DNA of 64,000 nucleotides, taken from assembly GCA_001695595.3 (NCBI GenBank), contig MBPM02000085.1:1-64000 (forward strand), written 5' to 3'. A model generated the notes under the pieces. It searched no databases. It saw only the letters and a program-made list of their open reading frames with translations, and was not told where the DNA came from. This stretch comes from Plasmopara viticola. Taxonomy: Eukaryota; Oomycota; Peronosporomycetes; Peronosporales; Peronosporaceae. A program made the translations under genes and the position numbers. The stretch's first letter is position 1, and the number at the start of each line of letters is the position of its first letter. Below, piece by piece: positions 35,501-46,791 of this stretch.

Positions 35501-36883
35501 CAGTCGCACTGCTGCACTTAAGACTACGGCAACTGCAGATCATCATGGCGACGCCGAAGACGTTTCTGCCATGGAGGACGAGTTGGGTGTGGCGGCAGAG
35601 GTTGAAGCTGAAGAAGATACCTTTGTTAACAATATCATTCAAAAAGAGATTGCCTGTCGCAATTTACTTGGAATGTACGGCCCCCTCATTATTCGTGTCT
35701 TGGTGGGCGATGAGGAAGAGCTCAAAAGTGATGAACTGCTTACCGAGTGTGCGGTAGTAGCACTAAGTAAGTTTATGGCCGTCTCGGAAGAGTTTTGTGA
35801 GAAGCATTTGCAGCTACTTTTCACGATCCTGCAAAACTCTCCACAGCCTTCAGTGCGAGGCGACGTCATTATTGCACTGGGTGATCTCTCATTTCGATTT
35901 CCGAATTTGGTCGAGCCGTGGACGTCGCATTTGTACAATCGGCTGCGTGATGTGAACCTTGACGTTCGCAAGAACACGATCACAGTGCTGTCTCACCTCA
36001 TTTTAAACGACATGATTAAGGTCAAGGGTCAGATTAGCGAAATTGCCATTTCGTTAGTCGATGAAAATGATGGGATCCGAAGCCTTGCCAAGCTCTTTTT
36101 CTTTGAGCTGTCGAAGAAAGGCAACAATCCTATCTACAACATGCTTCCGGATGCCATTGGTCAGTTGTCAACAAGGTTTGTACTCTCAATCGATCTTTTT
36201 TGTTATCTGAGAACTGCTTGATATCCCATTCGTCGTTTGATGTTTTGTAGCGAATTGGTCGCCACTTCGGACTTTCAAACGATTACGCGCTTCCTTATTC
36301 AATTTATCACAAAGGAGAAACAGATCGAAAGCATTGTTGAAAAACTTGCGCAGCGGTTTCCAACAGCGTCCAAAGTACAGCAGCAGCGGGATTTGGCCTA
36401 TTGTTTAGCGCGTTTGCCGCACACTGAAAAGTCCTTGAAGTATTTGTATCAAAATCGCAAGCTCTACAGCGATGCTTTACATGATACTTCAGTAGCTGAT
36501 CAGTTCAAGACGATGATTGCGAAAGCAAGACGAGGCAACAATACCGTCACATCAACAGCTGAGATTAAAGAAGCGATTGACAAGATTGATCAATTCGTTA
36601 CTGGAAAGAGAGAGGGCAAAGAAGAGGTAGGCGATCTCACTAGGATCATCGTCGACTACTTCTTACTTGTTTTACGCTTTACTAGGATGAAACAATGGAA
36701 AGTGAACCTGCGGAGCGTGTTGTTTCGTCCCCGAAAGCAAAGGCCAAAGCGAAACGGAAACTTTCTGTTAAGGTTGGGAAGTCAATTCAAGCGCCACTTA
36801 AAAAGAGAGAACGAGCGAAACGAAAGTCAACGCGCAAGAAGAAAGCGAATCGTGTCTTAAGCGAGCAATCGTCGGAAGAATAG
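32569..36883 (+). CDS. CAPD2: condensin complex subunit 1 (CAP-D2/Cnd1)
   Basis: HEAT-repeat subunit of condensin I, which compacts mitotic chromosomes with SMC2/SMC4. Exons: 32569-33143, 33241-33333, 33412-36175, 36251-36626 and 36686-36883; introns of 97, 78, 75 and 59 nt are GT-AG and in phase. An N-terminal Cnd1 domain is followed by an acidic low-complexity segment (about 33,880-33,975), HEAT repeats, and the diagnostic block LYNRLRDVNLDVRKNTITVL then HLILNDMIKVKGQ. The tail is Lys/Arg-rich (possible nuclear signal). Two frame breaks occur: at 32987-32990 (AAAA) and 34920-34922 (CCC). Each is repaired by one more base of the same run, and the total then becomes 1,335 residues with every exon phase matching. 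Normal family length is about 1,250-1,400. I therefore call a functional gene with probable assembly errors. It converges on TPS/TPP with a 96-bp gap. Confidence 0.92.
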
Positions 36884-36979
36884 TCGATTGCAATTTAGTA
36901 GGAAAACGTAAAATGTAATTATTGCCGTCAAAACATACTAAATTGTGCATACAGCAATAAAGCAGCAGGGCTTTCAGTC

Positions 36980-39794
36980 TTAGCCCATGAGAATCTGCCG
37001 TTCGGTACCCATGAAGCTCGCACACGCAGTTAGCACGCGAAGAACTTCGTCTGGATCGTCGAGGTAATACTGAGCGCGACTGACTTTCATGCCCACTGTG
37101 CACGTGTAGCAGTTGCTTCCCTGGACAACATCAAACATGTCTTCATCTGTGCGTTCATCGCCTAGCGCCAGGATGAAATCAAAGTCCAGCACTGTAAAGT
37201 ATGGTGTTTCGCTTTCGTACTCAAGAATGCGGCTCACGGCACGCCCCTTATTGACACGCCACGGTCGTATCATGACATATTTCTTGATCCGACACATTAT
37301 CACTCCAACAGGCAATTCACGCAGCATTTGGTCGAGATGAAGCTGCATGTCCTTCGCCTGTTTTAATCCGAAAGTCGGGTCAGCGTCGCGGAAGTGCCAC
37401 GTGTAGCAGCAATCCTTCACGTCCAATAAGGAGCCAGGAGTTCGCTCGGTAAAATGCTCCAAAATACTTTCCACTTCATCACGCCACTCTAGCTCAACGT
37501 CACTGAACATGCATTGCCATGGGGCTCTTTCAAGAGTTGCCTTCTCATTATCAAGAGGAAGCAGTAATTCGTCGTCGCCGACAGGCGTGACTGGAGCCAA
37601 TTCTGCTGGCCGTGGGGAATTTTCACTCGCCTTTCCTGTCAAACCATCCCCATGATTACCATTCTTTCTATCAGCATAAAGCGCAGATGGGTGCTTAGAA
37701 GCCGGACGGAACCAATACCCATGCTCTGCAGCCAGTCCCACCCGCGTCAAGTGACCAAACCATTCCTGTCAGGCAATATAGATACGGTAAGAAGTCATAT
37801 CAAGTATACGTATACAAGAGTCCCATCCAAGAGCTACAAGTACCTGTAATCGACTTTTGGTTCTACCACTGATGATGTAGACGGTATTGTGAGGGTCGGC
37901 AGTCAAATCCTCAAGACACGACATCAGAGCTTGTGACGGCTCCGCTAGTTCCTCCATACTCTGGAAATTCACAAGTGTACCATCATAGTCCAACAAGAAC
38001 AGACGGCGCTGACTTCGTTCGTAATACCCCAACAGTTGAGCGGTGTCAAGCTTATCCAGACGATTGTATTCTTGTGCAGTGGCTGCTGCCTGTTGCCAGG
38101 TAACAATAATAGTAAAATCAATTTTTCTACGACTACCATTTTGCTAAATTTAAGCATACCTCGTTCAAAGCTGACATAATTCGTTGAGCCCACAATGTTG
38201 ACGTATACGTGTTTACATAACGCGACAACTGGTGGTGTCGAATACGTTTTGTGGTAGTATTCATGCGCAGCGCCGTGTCCATACTCGCCGCCACTTGCTC
38301 AATGTGCATCGGATTAACCAACAGAGCACCTTGAAACGACGACGCACACCTGATGATCGAAACCAACAAGAGCATCAGCACAGACGCTCAGTTGAAAATA
38401 CACAAGTCTCAAAAGAAGTCCTCATAATACCCTGCAAATTCGCTGTAGACAAGCACTCCCTGGCAGCTCTTCTTTTGAGCAGCAATAAACTCCATAGCCT
38501 GCAGATTAATTCCCTCTTTAATGCTGCTGACGATAGCCACGTCTGCACAGTTATAGAGCGCCACAAGCTGAGCATGGTCAATCGACTGCTTGAGATAGCG
38601 GACAGGACAATACTCGGCGGTTCCAAATCGCCCATTCACACGACCAACGAGCTCATTAATCTGACGGCTAAGCATTCGATATGGCAAGGAAGCTGCACGT
38701 CCTGCATCCCGCACGACGGCATATAACACCACTTTTTCTCGGTATTCCGGATAATGCTGCAATAGATACTCCATCGCCTCGAGCATTTCTGGGATCCCCT
38801 TACAAAAGTCAAGTTTGTGCACACCCACAATAATCTTCATGCCGTCCTGTTGTTTCTTGACTATGTCGACGTAAGCCTCGGCTTTTGGACTGAGCGTATA
38901 CTTGACAGGATCAATACCCATAGGACAAATTCCAAGTGAAATGAGGCGTCCATTGTACTCGACGCGACTTGGCGACGACTCGAGTCCAAGCATACGCGTG
39001 CATACATTAAGAAAGTGGCGCACATAATCAAAGTGATTAAAAACCACAAGGTCAGCCCCCAAAACTCCGTGTAGCAAGGCTTCACGATTTGGTAGCATTT
39101 GAAAAAACTCAGATGATGGAAAGGGACAGTGGAAATAAAAGCCGCATGTGATCTCTGGAAACCGTCGACGCAACAATCCTGGCAACGCCATGAGTTGATA
39201 GTCACACACAAGCACAAGATCACCGTCCTTGTAAATCTCGGACACAGCTTCGAGAAATTTTTGATTGGCCGAGCAGTAGGCATCGTATTTCTCACCAAAA
39301 TTCTCAAGCAGACGGCTGTCCGAGCACTGTGGCAGTGAATGAAAAAGCGGCCAGAGTACCACATTGCAAAACTGATTCTGGTACAAATCCAAAGTCTCGT
39401 GGTTCAAAAAGACTGGATGACAGGCAAAATCCGTCTCAAGACGGCGACGCACTCCGTCTTCACTCGACTCATCCACGACCGCACCAGGCCACGAGACCCA
39501 CTGCACGGTGTTGCCTCTTCCCAGATACTCAATAGCACTCTTGAGTCCCGTACCCGACGCAATGTATTGCCAACTGTCGCCACTCTCAGTCTTGAGCATT
39601 CGCACGCAACGGCGCAGTGAACACACAATGATCTTATTAGACTCGTTGGCCATCGGGATGGGCCCAAGGTTGCGCGACGACGACGTGTAGCGCTGAGAGT
39701 CATGACGCACGGCCGCTAGCCGCCTGTGTAAGTCATGGAGTTGATCCAGTAGCGAGTTTTCCCCCAATTCAGGCTCCATGTCCGACGCTAACAT
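36980..39794 (-). CDS. fused trehalose-6-phosphate synthase / phosphatase
   Basis: Exons on the minus strand: 39794-38431, 38349-38160, 38089-37844 and 37765-36980; introns of 81, 70 and 78 nt are GT-AG; 861 residues, no frameshift. The N-terminal half is a GT20 synthase-like domain (CDYQLMALPGLLRRRF, GFYFHCPFPSSEFF, VGVHKLDFCKGIPEML, KEGINLQAMEFIAAQ). The C-terminal half is a HAD-type trehalose-phosphatase (LFLLDYDGTL, YIISGRTKS, EWFGHLTRVGLAAEHGYWF, ALGDERTDEDMF). The phosphatase motifs look complete. In the synthase half several usual substrate residues are changed: HDYHL reads CDYQL, DRLDYIKG reads HKLDFCKG, and DGMNL reads EGINL. This resembles plant class II proteins with doubtful synthase activity. 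The start at 39794 is the first ATG; 39779 is an alternative. A hAT element lies 294 bp upstream. Confidence 0.92.
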
Positions 39795-40088
39795 TGCAGA
39801 ATCGATTATGAGAAAGATCGTTTTTTATATATGGGAAGAAATATCTTACTTTGTAGATAGCGGAGAGGTTGGTTTTCCAGGATTTTCTTAAAAATTAGCG
39901 CTTTAAAAGCACAGGCATAAAAACACTGACTTTTGTGAATGACATATATAATATACTCGTATCGTCGCAATCTTCGGACCGTTGCTCGAAGCCAAGCTTT
40001 GTATAAGAAATCTATCATATTATTAAAAAGAAGCTATGAGAATATAATTCAAAAGATACATGGAATTAAGGTAGATATCATATTAAAT
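39795..40088 (-). promoter_or_regulatory. remaining 294-bp upstream region of TPS/TPP
   Basis: AT-rich DNA between the TPS/TPP start and the inserted hAT element. It must hold the core promoter unless the transposon supplies part of it. The final 8 bases (40081-40088, TATTAAAT) are the target duplication of the hAT insertion. Confidence 0.4.
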
Positions 40089-40103
40089 CAGGCCTCATAA
40101 GTT
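40089..40103 (+). repeat. hAT terminal inverted repeat, left
   Basis: CAGGCCTCATAAGTT, preceded by the 8-bp target duplication TATTAAAT (40081-40088). Confidence 0.9.
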
Positions 40104-42200
40104 GTAGATATCTAAAATCTTACAAACTAAGCCCATTTTTGGGTGTATACAGTGACCAATTCCAGCAAAAAATGAGTGTATTGCACTTAAAATCGTTGTA
40201 TTGAACAACAACAACTCCAGCAGGGCCCGCTGTGATAAATGCATCATTGATGTGCGAATTTCATCCAGCAGTAAGGGAAGTCGCTCTTGATCAATGTCCT
40301 GTTGGCAAACACGATCGCCAGACCGCCGTAGAATGCGCAAATACGTGCGAATCGGCCTGGGGCACAGTCCCACGCCTGGTTGAATGTCGCATTGATGTCG
40401 TGCTGGTTGATGGTGGCGCGCAGCACTTTGGTCGGAGTGGTAGAACTTCAACAGGTCATGGTGGTCCTCTTTAATCTAATCGATGAGCTCGGGCGTCCGG
40501 AGCTTCGCACTGTGATTGCAGTACGGCTCCAACACGTTCTGGACAAACGCGCTGTCGTGCTCCACCTTGACGCTCATCAGACTTGTGGTGAGCGAGATCG
40601 CATACATATCGATTTCGTGTACGACGTCCGTCAACTCCTGATCGTTCGGGTCGTTGTATCAGGTAATGGCAAACGAACCTTGATCCTCAATTTGCGCGAC
40701 GGTCACATCGACCGGAATGCGCGAGGACCCAGAAACTTCGCACTAAATTTCTTTGTCGACTTTGTCGTCCTCCATCTCAATACCGAACACTGTGGTCAGC
40801 GTTGCGATCAGCGTGTGCATGTGCTCCTCCCACTGCTGTACATTAAGTATTGACCGGCTTTGCAAAATCACAAACGTGCAGTTCACCGCGTCGATGACCG
40901 GCGACACCCGAGTGTGGCGGTGTCTGCTCGGTGCGGTGATCCGTCGGGAAATCAACGATCTCGCGCTGGTGCTGCTTTGAAAAGTTGAGCAAGCGTCCCA
41001 TCCCTTCGTCTTCTTTGGACGCGTGACGCCCATGCTGGTGATCAAGCTGTTCTGGGCGCGCAGGAACTCCGAAAAGGACCAGGCTATTTGACCCACGCGC
41101 CGTCAACGATGCCCTCGGTCGACGACCGAACTACAAGGTCGATCGGATGCGGTGGACGAATAACCGGACTCTTGGCGCATCCAACCATCGAGTGACGAGA
41201 CCTGCGTGGCGTCCGGTCATCGTGTTATTGCCGTTCGACAACATGCTGATCAGCTTGTAGCGTCATTTACTGTACATCGCATCGAGGAACTTGATTAACA
41301 TGTTGAGCAAATTCAACGCCGTGTGGCGATTAAGCATTGAGATTGCGACGAGGTGTAGATTGAGAAGGCGGCCGCGGAAACAGATACGCATGCTCAGGTC
41401 AAAGAGTGACTGGCCCTCGAGATCGTGTCAACAGATGGGAGTGGCGACGGGAAGGTTGGATGCCTGATCTGTCTGCACGATGGGTGCGACACAGTTGATG
41501 TGCGTGCGGGCTCAACTTGCAAGCGAAAGTTGCGGACCGACATCAATATTTCAACAGGCCGTTCTTAGTGCATCAGTATCGCAGTCACCACACTAAAAAG
41601 CACGTCCAGTCGTGAGAGCAGTCCCAGGCAGCCTCGAAGGAGGAGAAAAAGCGCTTTTTCGACGGCAAAGTCAAGAAAGCAGAAGGTCAACGCGCTGAAG
41701 TTGTTTGTAAAGATTCACGGTCACGAGCAAAAACGTCATGCAATTCGATTTGGCCATTGACCACGTCAGCATATACATGTCGTTTCGGCAGGCAGCGGGT
41801 GCCATTCAACATGCCAAAAGCCGCACGAAGAAGAGTGAATTGTCGGACATCAATAATCTGATCCTCGGCCAGTCCTCGTCGCCACCAACCTGCAAGTGAT
41901 TGCTGACATGCTCAACGACGACACCGTCTGGCCATGTCGCTGGCTAACGACGGCAGCACGCACCGTGGGCATCAGAATGGCGTCTTGGGCGGCATCAACG
42001 GAACAACCGGAATGGAGGAATTTGAAATGCCTGTTTATTAATGCGCCGCTGTCGCCGGTGATGAGGCACAAAGCAAAACTGTGCACAGCAGTCTGCGTGC
42101 GATGCGTGCACGCAAATAAAATACTTGGCATAGCCTTAGTTTAGAGACCCAGAAAGGGATTCATTTGTAGATATGGTATGCTATTTTTATGAAGTCTTTA

Positions 42201-42215
42201 AACTTATGAGGCCTG
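42201..42215 (-). repeat. hAT terminal inverted repeat, right
   Basis: AACTTATGAGGCCTG, the exact reverse complement of the left terminus, followed by GATTAAAT (42216-42223), the target duplication with one mismatch. Confidence 0.9.
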
Positions 42216-42223
42216 GATTAAAT

Positions 42224-43329
42224 TGATCAATTTCCATGTTGGATGTTATTGCACACACTTCCTTAAGACAGGCATAATGTTGAGCACTCACCCATAAAAC
42301 CGGTTAATTGTAAAGCTCTCTCAGTTGAAAACGACGTTGCTTCCAGCATGCTTTGCAAGCAAAGAAGGCGTGAGTTTTATATTCATAATTGACAATTTTC
42401 CGAACATAGACCCTCCGGCACGTATCTCGCATTTGACCACCATTGTTACATATGAGGCCACAAATGTATTTAGCAAACCAATAATTACGCTTTCATTGGT
42501 CTGCACGACCGCTAATTGGAGCATCATGCGTCTCTATAAGCAAATTGTGATTAATGGTCCGTCGTTCGGAGCAACAACTTGAACTAGCTCTGCTGTAGCC
42601 ACTTTCAAGTCTGGCACTCAATGCGAGCTGTGAAGTGCAAAAGACGTGATCTTTAAGGCGCAATCCAACAATCGTCGCTCAGAAAGTCTGCCCACTCATA
42701 TTACTTCGACTGCAATCGCTGGCTAAAAATTTATTGGCATTTTTATCTGGGTAAGGTTTAGTGGTAGTGCCGGCTGCCGAAGACGCTAAAGTTTGAGCAA
42801 GAATGAGTCGTAAACCGCAATTACTTGACTCCAAGGTTTAGAATCAGTCTTAGCACTAAGACTCACTATGAATCTTTTGTTTTTCAACGATAAATAAACT
42901 TTAGTTACATCAATCGGTTAAATCAATGTACGGGATAGATATTCTTCATTTACTTGGTAACATACTAACACACATCAAGTAGTGGTGCATCGCTACTTTC
43001 TGGTTATTAAGTCTAAGTATTGCCTTTGTCATGTTCGAAATACCACATGACTTACGTGACATAATATGATAATACTGTGATTCGCACTGGGCTTGCGTAA
43101 CCCCATTTCACGCTCCCTTATAAGCCCTTAATTTCCTGAGGTTGTACAAGTCGATTTTTTTCTCGGAAAGTTGTCGTCTTATTAAACAACACTATATGTC
43201 TACCAGACATCATCGTTGTGTGTATGCCGCTTCCCGGAGAAGCCTGCAACCTACGAAACAAGCTGTTTGAGCCCTAAAGTTTTGTTTTTAGAGCACAAAT
43301 TTTAGATCGATCATTCATCTTGTAGTGCA
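42224..43329. other. gene-poor DNA with an old dispersed repeat
   Basis: No gene supported. About 42,395-42,735 shares blocks with 19,830-19,960. An open frame at 42325-42582 (+) overlaps the repeat and has no recognisable domain. Confidence 0.45.
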
Positions 43330-43700
43330 TTGTCGGGCCTCAACCCGACAATCCTTTAGACATGAACAGAGCTCAAAGTGTCCAAATATCCCCAAGCACC
43401 CCGAGGTAAATTTGCCGTGTTATCAGATGACGATTCGGTTGCTCGTAGAGCACACTAGCGCGTCTGTCACATTGAACAGCACTAATGGGTCATAGTTGAG
43501 TGCGACCCTCCAGCCTTAGAATTAGCGTGAGTACTCCCCTCGACAAAATCCTAGCCCCACTCATTCTCGTGCAGCTCGTAACATGCTCAAACGAATCCTA
43601 GTATGGTATCTTGCATACGATGCGTTCACTTGCGTAGCACGCTTGTGAGACTATGCGTTACACATTGTGTTCTCGTTGTAAGTCCCATTTCGTTGTCCGC
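43330..43700 (+). repeat. LTR-like dispersed repeat, copy c
   Basis: It aligns by eye with 27,950-28,350 in the same block order: cagatgacgattcggttgct then cgtagagcacactagcgcg, and later CCTCGACAAAATCCTAG in place of CTCGACGAAGTCCAAG. The most diverged of the three copies; borders are approximate. Confidence 0.45.
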
Positions 43701-45009
43701 TCAAGTACTTTGTGTGGTCTGATGAGTCAAAGACTTTGAAGCGTTGAGCACAAAAACTGTACAAAAAATGTAATCTTCGCGACAGATTTTGCAAAGTCGA
43801 TGTGCGATTGGAGCGTACCTATGGTGCAAATTCGCTCGGCTGGAGACTTGTTGTCGACCGCTAGTAAGCTGTCGTCCTGTGACCGATGGTCCACATCGTC
43901 ATGCTCCATTGAGCATTGCATCTGTAGTGGTCACAAGGGACTTTAAGATGAGCATTTCTTGCGGCCCAAACTCTACAGTAACGGGAAGTGTAGTTTTGCT
44001 GAAGACGCTGATCATCGAGCTCGAAAGCGCTCACAAAATCAAGGCAATTTTGCTAAAGTGGCTCCCCAGACTCTCATGAGCTCTCGAAGTGAAGACATTC
44101 CTTCAACTTCACAATACTAGGTTTAAATCTGGAGACGGCGTGGCGCGTGAATAAACTTCAATGCTAAATCTCCCGATCAGAATTCGTTGCGTTAGAACCA
44201 TTCGGTACACCGAGTGCTCTTTGCTATCGTGTCATTCGCAACTAAAGAATTTGCAAGCCGTAACGCTGACGATCCCAACTGTCTTCGCGGGCACATGTAC
44301 CGCGGACCTTGAGCTTTAAGAGCGTCGTCGCATTAATTTGATTAAAGATTCGACTCGTGCCTTTCAAGATACACTTAATTTAGTTCCCAACTGACAACGC
44401 CAAACCAAAGTCTGGTCTGCGTTAACGACATCCGCAAGTGCATCAAGTATTACGGGCCTGTGTCAAACGCGGGAGTTATTTATCGTAGCCATATCGCTAT
44501 GCCTTAAGCAAATGAGGCATATCTTTCGCCATCTTACAGGATCCGTGGTTCGAGCAGACCACATTTGGCCTAAAAAACCTGTGGATTCTCTTCAGTGGAT
44601 ACTCCATAGCAAGTAATTGTCGTGAACGGAGTAGCTTCGTTCGGCAGTTATAAGCAGCCTGTGATGGAGTGAGTTGACTTGCTTATAGACATTCCCATTG
44701 AGTTGCAGTAATGCTTAGCTGATGATCTGGTCGGGGCGTTGCAAACGACGCTAAACGACTGTTCCTTGTCCAACAAAGCCAGAACGGGCGATTGCTGATG
44801 GCTTTCTGGACACCTAAAAAGCATCATGTACCTAAACCCCTTGATGCTTTTTTGTAAAGCACCGGACAGAGACTCGTATAGTCAGCACTGTTCTTGCCCA
44901 AATAATTGGCTAAGTCTAGCACCTTAGAATGGTCTAGCATCGTGTTTGAATTGTGTTGTTGGCCAAGCGGATTTATGGACGTAGATCTTTTTTTACGCTC
45001 TTTTTTGAT
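43701..45009. other. gene desert, no gene seen
   Basis: No supported gene or RNA. A short inverted repeat around 44,810-44,860 (AAAAAGCATCA ... TGATGCTTTTTT) could form a hairpin but has no context. The last 11 bases (44999-45009) are the target duplication of SINE-like copy 3. Confidence 0.5.
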
Positions 45010-45341
45010 TGTATTGTATTGTATTGTATTACGTTATCGCGTTGCCAAGTTATGCACGTGCTAGGCTCTATGGCTAGTCCACGGCATAGAGTGGTGTCCC
45101 CGCATACGTCGGGTCTCGTTCGGCGGGCAGTGCAGCCAGCACCGAGGCCGTGAGGGTCTTCCATTATTTTGTGTAGTTCTGACTTGGTAAGAGCCCAGGT
45201 GGCGCCCTGGTGCTGGAGACCGTCGCGTCGAGGGTGAGACTCGTTAGAGACCTGCAGATGCCCGAGAGCACCTGCCCGAAGCGCGCGAGCATTTAGCTTC
45301 CGCGCTTGGAAGGAGGGCGTCACCCCAACCTTTTCCGAAAA
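45010..45341 (-). mobile_element. SINE-like element, copy 3
   Basis: A 332-bp copy in reverse orientation. Its (ATACA)n-type tail appears here as TGTATTGTATTGTATTGTATT at the low-coordinate end, and its head is TTTTCGGAAAAGG. Perfect 11-bp duplications TCTTTTTTGAT flank it (44999-45009 and 45342-45352). It is close in sequence to copy 4. It lies about 320 bp upstream of the start codon of the next gene and may form part of its 5' region. Confidence 0.83.
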
Positions 45342-45352
45342 TCTTTTTTGAT

Positions 45353-45661
45353 ATAACTGTAAATTCAGGCAAGCCATGCTTATGCTTATATCCCTCACTC
45401 CACCTAATATAAACGATTATTGCCAGGTAATATTAGTAGCGGAATTCTATCAATTGCAAAACAGGCCGTAACACTCTGAGTTCTCTGATCCGCTCTGAGT
45501 CTCTCTGAGTCCGCGCGGTAAGCTAGAAGTGCATCTTTCGTGTGTCACTTGCTTCTCCAGCTTAAGTGTCGCTCTTACAGGGCTTTAGCGCTCAGGCATT
45601 TCTAACATTTGTCCCATGTTGCTCCCCTTGGTTTATCTTCCATTCTCATCACATTAGTACT
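45353..45661 (+). other. 5' region of the Cys/His basic protein gene
   Basis: About 300 bases between SINE-like copy 3 and the ATG at 45662. A CTCTGAGT motif is repeated near 45,475-45,510. The reading frame is open back to about 45,566 but without an ATG. Confidence 0.45.
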
Positions 45662-46561
45662 ATGTCGGACGTTCCTTTGCCTTTGTCGCCCTCGCCTTCC
45701 GTCTCCTCTATCAAGGTTCCAGACTCAACACGCTCCGATTATCGCGGCAAATGCCTTTACAAGACCGGTAAATGCATGAACGAGCGCGCTCTCAAGACAT
45801 CAGGAGCAGCCCATAACCTCTGCGACGAGCACCGGAATCGACAGAACCAGCATCAGCGCAAACTCGATGCCAAAAACCGACTGCACAAGCGAGAACGTCG
45901 AGTCTTTACTGAAGCTACCAACAGTGGGCGATATGAACCGTATCCTGCGGTGGTGAACCATGCTACACTTCGGACTTCAGCTAATACGTCCGATAAAGCC
46001 GAGTCAGTGGCTTCAACTGCTTCACCGCTACAAGCAATTGCCGCTGTCAGAGTTGAAGATGAGAAAAGAATGCCTTCAAATTCAGAATCCGTAGCGACCA
46101 CGACGAGCACGGGCGTCGTATTTCTGCCTAATGGTCCTCAACCGCCACAACTGTCCATCCCTTTTGTAATGCAAGGATTTGACGGTATTGTCGTTCCATT
46201 GCCATCCTACCTCGAAGGGCAAGAACGCATTGACTTTCGCTCACGAATCTACCAGAAAGTGCTGGACTTTATCTCCGAGGAGTGTATTTTGCGCTTTGGT
46301 GACAGGACTGCAATTAGTACTTCATTTTCAGGTGCTGCGGAAGCGAAACCTACACTCGAAGCTGGGACCGCTCGACTCCAGACTGAGCAATTGAAGTGTA
46401 GCAACAACGGGAGTGCGGATGAAAATATAGTAAAATTTAAAGTCTCTGATGTCCAGCAAAGCTCAGCGTCTTCAAACGATGGGTCAAGGAGTAGCAGGAC
46501 CAAGAAAAGGGCTTTGACCGATAAGTTCTTAGGGTCGTCGACTCGTAAGCAGCTCTTATGA
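45662..46561 (+). CDS. basic Cys/His-cluster protein, oomycete-type, unknown function
   Basis: An intronless 299-residue protein; ATG 45662 is the first Met in the open frame. The conserved-looking core is near the N-terminus: YRGKCLYKTGKCMNERALK, then AAHNLCDEHRNRQNQHQRKL and a basic run. It thus has two Cys, then a Cys-x2-His, followed by a strongly basic helix with several Arg/Lys/Gln, a plausible small zinc-binding and nucleic-acid-binding unit. I have the impression that this motif recurs in oomycete hypothetical proteins but cannot name a family. The middle is Ser/Thr-rich and low in structure. A second ordered region, about residues 165-215 (PFVMQGFDGIVVPLPSYL then FRSRIYQKVLDFI), precedes a Ser-rich basic tail. 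It converges on the membrane-protein gene 230 bp away. Confidence 0.75.
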   Translation: MSDVPLPLSPSPSVSSIKVPDSTRSDYRGKCLYKTGKCMNERALKTSGAAHNLCDEHRNRQNQHQRKLDAKNRLHKRERRVFTEATNSGRYEPYPAVVNHATLRTSANTSDKAESVASTASPLQAIAAVRVEDEKRMPSNSESVATTTSTGVVFLPNGPQPPQLSIPFVMQGFDGIVVPLPSYLEGQERIDFRSRIYQKVLDFISEECILRFGDRTAISTSFSGAAEAKPTLEAGTARLQTEQLKCSNNGSADENIVKFKVSDVQQSSASSNDGSRSSRTKKRALTDKFLGSSTRKQLL

Positions 46562-46791
46562 TCATTATGGTCTGCATTACAGATTGCATAAGCAAGTTTT
46601 AGTAGTACTTTATGGTGCTTAAGTAGTAAACAACAGTTCCTTCACTTGGTGTCTGACTGCTAAGGATTATTGTTGTCAAAAGTTACTGGACTCGCCACTA
46701 TATTTAGCAATACAGCAGCCATCCCGTACGATTAGATGACTATCGTTCACGAAATACAATAAACGAAAAGAGACGAATCTCACAAAATAGT

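Larger units (their letters stand above)
40089..42215 (-). mobile_element. hAT-type DNA transposon with intact termini, transposase decayed
   Basis: A 2,127-bp element bounded by perfect 15-bp terminal inverted repeats CAGGCCTCATAAGTT (40089-40103 and, inverted, 42201-42215). It is flanked by 8-bp target duplications TATTAAAT/GATTAAAT (one mismatch), the length typical of hAT. The interior is GC-richer than its surroundings. On the minus strand, broken frames include 41096-40743 and, near the 3' end, 40426-40244, which reads INATFNQAWDCAPGRFARI then CAFYGGLAIVFANRTLIKSD. The latter resembles the C-terminal end of oomycete BED/hAT-like transposases. Many frameshifts and stops make it non-autonomous. 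Plus-strand frames here (for example 40380-40853) are antisense shadows. It sits 294 bp upstream of TPS/TPP in the same orientation. Confidence 0.88.

Noticed and set aside
40380..40853. 157-codon plus-strand open frame
   Set aside because: Lies antisense within the hAT element on the minus strand; its residues are a shadow of that GC-rich sequence.
44973..45398. 141-codon minus-strand open frame
   Set aside because: Most of it is SINE-like copy 3 and its flanks. The frame includes the pentanucleotide tail and target duplication, so it is not a gene.
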